Part shown: positions 60,472 to 64,000 of the stretch, in pieces | Layout: each line of letters starts with the position of its first letter | Numbering within the stretch: the stretch's first letter is position 1 | Source of the DNA: Chloroflexota bacterium | GTDB lineage: Bacteria > Chloroflexota > Anaerolineae > Anaerolineales > UBA4823 | Direction of reading: 5' to 3' | Length of the DNA: 64,000 nucleotides | Assembly (NCBI GenBank): GCA_029782365.1 | Contig: JAKOUW010000160.1 | Coordinates: 310,001-374,000 of the forward strand | The notes under the pieces: model-generated | What the model was told of the DNA's origin: nothing | The model's database searches: none | Seen by the model: the letters and a program-made list of their open reading frames with translations, nothing else | Translations under genes and position numbers: made by a program

Positions 60472-61140
60472 TCAATTCTCGCCGATAACCCGGTGGCAAG
60501 ATTGGCAGACGACTTCAACGGTGGCCTGCTCCAGCCAACGGGTGTCAGCGCTGGCCTTTGTCTGATGTCCCTGGTGGCAGCTGGTGCAGCCACCGGCATT
60601 TGCGTCAGCCGCTTGCCAACGCGCCAGGAATATATGGAAATGGTTATTGCGAGTGGGCTGCTGGTTTAAGACTTCCAGGTGGCATTTGATGCAATTGTCA
60701 TCTCCCACGGGTTGGGTGAGCTTGGCAGGTTGGACAGCTGTGTTGGTATACCATAATAAAGCATTATGGGCGCCCATCACTTCAGCAGAAATACGGCCAG
60801 TAACCCCCATTCCAGAATGGCAGTCGATACAGCGGGTGCTCTTGGCAGTGTGAAAAGACGCCAGATCAACAGCAGTCGCCGTCGAGCGCTGGAAAAATGT
60901 CGTCTCTGGTTGAGTATGGCAAGAAGCACAAAAAGCGTCATGTTCTTCCTGATTGGCTGCAAAAGTAAAGCCGCCAGCGGTCAATAAAACCCCAACGGCA
61001 AAAACGATCACTAGAACGCGAACGACTGGTGACTTGAGTATTTTGTCGCGTCTGGCTTTTGCGGCAGCTTTGCGGGCAGCTTCCAGGTTCTTGCGAGATT
61101 GGCGGGATGAGCCGGTAGAGCGTGAGGTGTTGGTGGGCAT
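60472..61140 (-). CDS. NapC/NirT-like membrane-anchored multihaem cytochrome c (five CxxCH)
   Basis: A 222-residue protein. A basic N-terminus (about residues 1-37) is followed by one membrane helix (about 39-62), then an external region with five CxxCH motifs: CASCH, CIDCH, CIKCH, CTSCH and CQSCH. The first pair, EHDAFCASCHTQ and TAKSTRCIDCHSG, recalls the NapC/NirT/NrfH quinol dehydrogenases, which usually have four haems. It probably takes electrons from menaquinol and passes them to external cytochromes. Ribosome site AAAGGGG is strong. It starts 17 bp after the Haem_bd gene on the same strand. Confidence 0.85.
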   Translation of the reverse strand: MPTNTSRSTGSSRQSRKNLEAARKAAAKARRDKILKSPVVRVLVIVFAVGVLLTAGGFTFAANQEEHDAFCASCHTQPETTFFQRSTATAVDLASFHTAKSTRCIDCHSGMGVTGRISAEVMGAHNALLWYTNTAVQPAKLTQPVGDDNCIKCHLEVLNQQPTRNNHFHIFLARWQAADANAGGCTSCHQGHQTKASADTRWLEQATVEVVCQSCHRVIGEN

Positions 61141-61157
61141 AGGATCCCCCTTTCGGG

Positions 61158-61607
61158 TTATTTATAATTTGCTAGTGTTGATTGAAGGCCATTGGCCAAA
61201 GCCTGGGTTTCTTCTGCTGTTAAAACCGCTTCCGGATGGGTAGGGTAGTAAATTGCCTTGGGCATTTCTCCTTCCAATACGACTCTTTTGATTTCATTTA
61301 CCATGCGGCTGTAACGCGGGGAGGATGGATTCAAATCGGAAATATTGAACCTGGATCGTCCCTCAGAAACATCGTGAGAAACCAGCCAGGAGACAGGCGC
61401 CACATAGGAATACCACGGCCAAACGGTTTCATTGGAGTGGCAGTCTGCGCACGCACGTTTGAAAAGAGCTTGTGTTTGCGCAGAATCCCATTTTACCTGG
61501 CTAACAACCGGGGGGTTGGTGCGGTCAACCGGTATAAGTTGGATTAAGCCAGCCAATACCAGGCCGCTGAACACCACGGTCAAAATAGTCTTCGATATTT
61601 GATTCAT
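61158..61607 (-). CDS. Haem_bd-domain single-haem protein
   Basis: A 149-residue protein with an N-terminal membrane helix (about residues 4-24) and one haem site, CADCH, in the context ACADCHSNETVWPWYSYVAPVSW, which is the Haem_bd (PF14376-type) pattern. The rest (SEGRSRFNISDLN, EMPKAIYYPTHPEA) fits the same family. It would be an external single-haem electron carrier. I prefer ATG 61607 (AAGGA upstream) to the open start at 61628. The NapC-like gene follows in the same direction after 17 bp. Confidence 0.88.
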   Translation of the reverse strand: MNQISKTILTVVFSGLVLAGLIQLIPVDRTNPPVVSQVKWDSAQTQALFKRACADCHSNETVWPWYSYVAPVSWLVSHDVSEGRSRFNISDLNPSSPRYSRMVNEIKRVVLEGEMPKAIYYPTHPEAVLTAEETQALANGLQSTLANYK

Positions 61608-61712
61608 CTTTGGGATTCCTTCGAACAATTAGGTTATATTTAAATTTTAGCGTAATATGCTTTCCATGCAAAGCCAGAAAGCATATTACGGCGAACCATT
61701 AGATTAAGTGGT

Positions 61713-62459
61713 TTACCTGGCTGGCACAGCTTGCTTGCGATCTTTGGTCAACAAATTCATGGTGATCCAATAGGTCGTCAAAAAAACCACGCTGAGGAAA
61801 GTGCCCAGGTAAATCAACAAGGCCGCACCCAGTGATGAGTCTGTCCCGGAAAAGAATCCATGGATTGTCGCTCCAATATACGCCAGGAAACTGGCGAGGT
61901 GAATGGCTTTGAATGTTTTCACGCCAATCTGGCCGCGCATGTAAAAGGTTATGGTGACCAACAGGCTCAGATAAAAAGCCAGTACTCCGATACCTACCCA
62001 TAAAGGCCGATAAGGCGAAAGAAATGGAACCAGGATTTGCGCCAGGTTATACGGCAGGTATTTATCGATCATCAACACGCCGATATGCAAAAACAGGAAA
62101 CCAATAGACAGCAGGGACAGGTATTCATGGAAATCGAAGGCAAAGGTTGGCGACAGGTAGCGAGCAAAGAGCTTCGTCGGAAGCACCAAACCCCAAACAA
62201 CGGAGAGCCAAACCAACAGGTAAGATATCCAGCCTGCGGCTCGGGTGATATACCAGGTTGTTTTGGTATCTTGCAAAGCCAGCAAGTGGTTCAAAGCGCT
62301 GGATAGCGGCTGCACCAGCGGGCTGGCATAAAACCAGCGAGCTGCATAATAGCCGAAAATGCCAATAATGAACAAGCTGAGATAGAACAGGAGTTGTCCT
62401 GCAATTTTCAGAGCAGGCTGTTTTTCATTCGGTGTATCAGGCGTATTGAGGTTCAACAT
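61713..62459 (-). CDS. Ferric-reductase-like di-haem membrane protein
   Basis: A 248-residue polytopic protein with about seven membrane helices. Two helices carry spaced His pairs, FHEY...LHIG (14 apart) and IHLA...IHGF (13 apart), as in the haem-b core of the ferric reductase/MsrQ/NOX superfamily. No FAD or NAD domain follows, so it would pass electrons only through the membrane. ATG 62459 has AAGGAA upstream and overlaps the end of apbE by 23 bp, so the frame start at 62549 is not used. About 105 bp separate its stop from the Haem_bd gene. Confidence 0.83.
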   Translation of the reverse strand: MLNLNTPDTPNEKQPALKIAGQLLFYLSLFIIGIFGYYAARWFYASPLVQPLSSALNHLLALQDTKTTWYITRAAGWISYLLVWLSVVWGLVLPTKLFARYLSPTFAFDFHEYLSLLSIGFLFLHIGVLMIDKYLPYNLAQILVPFLSPYRPLWVGIGVLAFYLSLLVTITFYMRGQIGVKTFKAIHLASFLAYIGATIHGFFSGTDSSLGAALLIYLGTFLSVVFLTTYWITMNLLTKDRKQAVPAR

Positions 62460-63402
62460 ACATAACTTCCTTATATGCGGGAGAAGGGCATTGGTACTGC
62501 CAAATTTTTCCATCACGGTCCACGGCCAGAAAAGCCTTGACCTTCTCATGGTGACCTACGATGCTGGCTTGCTTCGAGCCGGCAATCAAGAGGGCTTTTG
62601 AAAACACTTCAGCCTCGGCGGTGTGCTCAGCGAAAACAGTTACGCTGAGCCAATCAGTTTGTGCCGGGCGCCCGCTGCGCGGGTCAATCAAGTGGTGTTG
62701 TTCTTTACCATTTTGAACCCAGCGTCGTTTGGTAACAGATGAAGTGGCAATCCCACCTGGCTGAGCTTTCAGCAAGGCTAAATCGCGATCAGTATGCAAA
62801 GGGTCTTCCAATCCAATTTCCCAGGCATTTTGCCCGGCAGGAAGGCCAACAGTATACAAATCTCCACCGGCGTTCACAATACATGAATCGGCAAACAGTT
62901 TTAACCGCCTGGCTGCCTGTTCGGCAATCCAACCTTTGGCAATTCCACCCAGATCGATTTGCATACCTTTTGGCAATTTGATGAATTGTTTCGAATTATC
63001 GAATTTCACCTGGGTGAAGTTGGCTTGTGGAGCGGGAGGTTGTTGTGTGTTTACTTGTGGTCCGGCTGAACGTAATTCATCCATACTGCGATCGTAACCT
63101 GCGTATCGTAAAGCAGGGAGAATGGATGGGTCGAACAAACCGGCAGTCTGGCGATGCATATCTTGAGCAAATATCATAAGCTCATAAAATTCCGCAGATG
63201 CTCGAAACCAGCTATCAGGATTATTCTCGTTATGCGCGTTGAGCGCTGAGAGTTCGCTGATAGGCGAGAACCGCGTAAAACGCTTCTCGTAATCTTCGAT
63301 CAGCCGGCGTGATTGGGCAAATCCGCTTTCGAGCATTTCTGGATCACCCTCTGCCGCCAGTTGAATCTGTGTATTCATTGCTCGAAACGATACCATGAAC
63401 AT
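62437..63402 (-). CDS. apbE: FAD:protein FMN transferase
   Basis: A 321-residue enzyme that attaches FMN covalently to Thr or Ser of exported electron-transfer proteins. The family motifs FRAMNTQIQL, IDLGGIAKGWIAEQ, VNAGGDLYTVG, GGIATSS and LIDPRSGRP, followed by VTVFAEHTAEAEVFSKAL, are in order. I see no signal peptide or lipobox, so it may act inside the cell or be exported by another route. It starts 2 bp after the small anchored-protein gene. No canonical target motif (D-x-S/T-G-A-T) protein is visible within the window; the target may lie just off the right edge. Confidence 0.93.
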   Translation of the reverse strand: MFMVSFRAMNTQIQLAAEGDPEMLESGFAQSRRLIEDYEKRFTRFSPISELSALNAHNENNPDSWFRASAEFYELMIFAQDMHRQTAGLFDPSILPALRYAGYDRSMDELRSAGPQVNTQQPPAPQANFTQVKFDNSKQFIKLPKGMQIDLGGIAKGWIAEQAARRLKLFADSCIVNAGGDLYTVGLPAGQNAWEIGLEDPLHTDRDLALLKAQPGGIATSSVTKRRWVQNGKEQHHLIDPRSGRPAQTDWLSVTVFAEHTAEAEVFSKALLIAGSKQASIVGHHEKVKAFLAVDRDGKIWQYQCPSPAYKEVMYVEPQYA

Positions 63403-63404
63403 GG

Positions 63405-63680
63405 CTACGATCCACCCGTGCGAAAGCGCGGCCTGTAGGATGGAAATGTTTGCGAGAATTGCGACTGGGAGTTCTGGAAACCGCCAAAACGTTGGCGGGG
63501 ATTGGTTGGCAAGGTTTGTGGCGCGCTTTGCAAAGACTGAGACGCATTGTCAGTGGTCGATGAGACGGTTGTCAAAGGTGCTGGTTTATTTGAGTTGGCG
63601 AAAAAAGCCCAACCCGCCAGGAAACTCAGCGTGGCAGCGCCAGTTATCCAAAGGCGTATACTTAATTTGATGGCTTTCAT
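63405..63680 (-). CDS. Small membrane-anchored Gln/Pro/Ser-rich protein (hypothetical)
   Basis: A 91-residue protein with one N-terminal hydrophobic helix (about residues 9-28, then FFANSNK) and a low-complexity tail rich in Ser, Gln, Pro and Arg that ends in FRTGGS. I do not recognise the family. A ribosome site (AAAGGAA) lies 11 nt before the ATG. The stop is 2 bp from the apbE start, which makes it an operon partner of apbE. A role as a short surface or scaffold protein is only a guess. Confidence 0.6.
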   Translation of the reverse strand: MKAIKLSIRLWITGAATLSFLAGWAFFANSNKPAPLTTVSSTTDNASQSLQSAPQTLPTNPRQRFGGFQNSQSQFSQTFPSYRPRFRTGGS

Positions 63681-63720
63681 TTTTTTATAATTCCTTTCAA
63701 TAATTGCAGATGATTCTGGC

Positions 63721-63761
63721 AGAGGCTGGCGCTGCCTTCTGACGGTTCACCGCCAGCCTCT
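63721..63761. repeat. 11-bp inverted repeat after the right-edge gene
   Basis: AGAGGCTGGCG (63721-63731) pairs with CGCCAGCCTCT (63751-63761) over a 19-nt loop. It follows the stop of the right-edge gene on the minus strand, but its minus-strand tail (GCCAGAATC) is not U-rich. It may be a weak attenuator between that gene and the apbE genes. Confidence 0.5.
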
Positions 63762-63779
63762 ATTTGTATACCTGGTCAG

Positions 63780-64000
63780 CTATGGCGAATCGTTACCCTG
63801 AAACCTGGGTATATAGATGGTGCCATCCGCTGAAATGTTGATTAGTCCTTGGCGGGCGAGTACCCGCAAAAGTTGTTGATATTGTTGAATCTGGTCTGTT
63901 GCATCTGTTAGCTGTTGCTGAACATCTGCGAGCTGAGCCTGGTACTGATTGAGAGTGGCCTGGTCAACCTGAGAGGCAGCGGCCGCTCCTGACAGGCTGG
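63780..64000 (-). CDS. Gln-rich coiled-coil protein (partial, N-terminus off right edge)
   Basis: The minus strand is open from the right edge to TAG at 63780, giving 72 residues of the C-terminus. The visible part starts with a small, hydrophobic, Ala-rich stretch (SLSGAAAASQ), which looks like the end of a signal peptide or anchor. A Gln-rich heptad-like region follows (QYQAQLADVQQQLTDATDQI), then a short folded end with SADGTIYIPRF. I do not recognise the family. It precedes the small anchored-protein and apbE genes on the same strand, with an inverted repeat between. Confidence 0.6.
   Translation of the reverse strand, partial: SLSGAAAASQVDQATLNQYQAQLADVQQQLTDATDQIQQYQQLLRVLARQGLINISADGTIYIPRFQGNDSP

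Noticed and set aside
63960-64000. ApbE flavinylation motif in the right-edge protein (SLSGAAAAS)
   Set aside because: The stretch has S-G-A but Ala where the flavinylated Thr/Ser should be and no Asp before it. It fits a signal-peptide end better.

Overview
The window looks like a chromosomal segment of a Gram-positive-type (monoderm) Chloroflexota bacterium, probably class Anaerolineae. This is an inference. It rests on the many lipoproteins and membrane-anchored wall proteins with FHA, SH3, G5/3D and M23 domains, the TIGR01906 and DUF4173 membrane proteins, a yabE-like gene next to ksgA, an alaS/ruvX/mltG group, and the absence of any outer-membrane gene. There are about 50 genes, densely packed, with many ATGA start/stop overlaps. 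I see no insertion sequence, prophage or CRISPR array. The only RNA gene I can support is one tRNA-Gln.

Layout. 1-775: start of a phosphonate-type (PhnD-like) substrate-binding lipoprotein, cut by the left edge, with a promoter that carries palindromes. 1100-7505 (+): folC, lon, an AlbA/ATPase-type regulator and an SH3 lipoprotein. 7515-17618 (-): an FHA-M23 wall protein, a DUF692-like TIM barrel, mltG, ruvX, a baseplate-J-domain membrane protein, alaS and mscL. 17680-22931 (-): a GPH sugar symporter, a tandem patatin protein, glnS and tRNA-Gln. 23011-25305 (+): a fused membrane/spermidine-synthase-like protein and a TIGR01906 protein. 25337-34234 (-): gpmA, a sugar ABC ATPase, a large secreted protein with a defunct protease motif and an FGE-like domain, an RbsB-like lipoprotein, a SIS protein and an MFS exporter. 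34323-43872 (+): mutS, a TetR regulator and a menaquinone operon menF-D-B-E-H without menC. 43886-44911 (-): DAHP synthase, which feeds chorismate to that pathway. 45082-48212 (+): Roadblock, V4R and response-regulator genes, then an MFS transporter. 48217-51555 (-): ksgA, a G5/3D protein and an acyl-CoA dehydrogenase. 51774-52010 (+): a small Cys-rich protein behind a LexA-like box. 52036-58154 (-): an acetyl-CoA-synthetase-like enzyme, a CruF-like carotenoid protein, a DUF4173 protein, an epimerase and a TetR regulator.

58423-64000 is the most distinctive region. A secreted cytochrome with 22 CxxCH motifs, mostly in 123-bp tandem repeats, converges on a minus-strand operon. That operon encodes a Q-rich coiled-coil protein, a small anchored protein, the flavin transferase ApbE, a ferric-reductase-like di-heme membrane protein, a Haem_bd-type protein and a five-haem NapC/NirT-like protein. 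Together they read as a trans-membrane or extracellular electron-transfer module, plausibly fed by the menaquinone made from the men operon.

Regulation is visible at several places. There are good -35/-10 promoters with 17-bp spacing before the DAHP synthase, Roadblock, tRNA-Gln and tetR genes. Three genes start so close to a -10 box that leaderless transcripts are likely.
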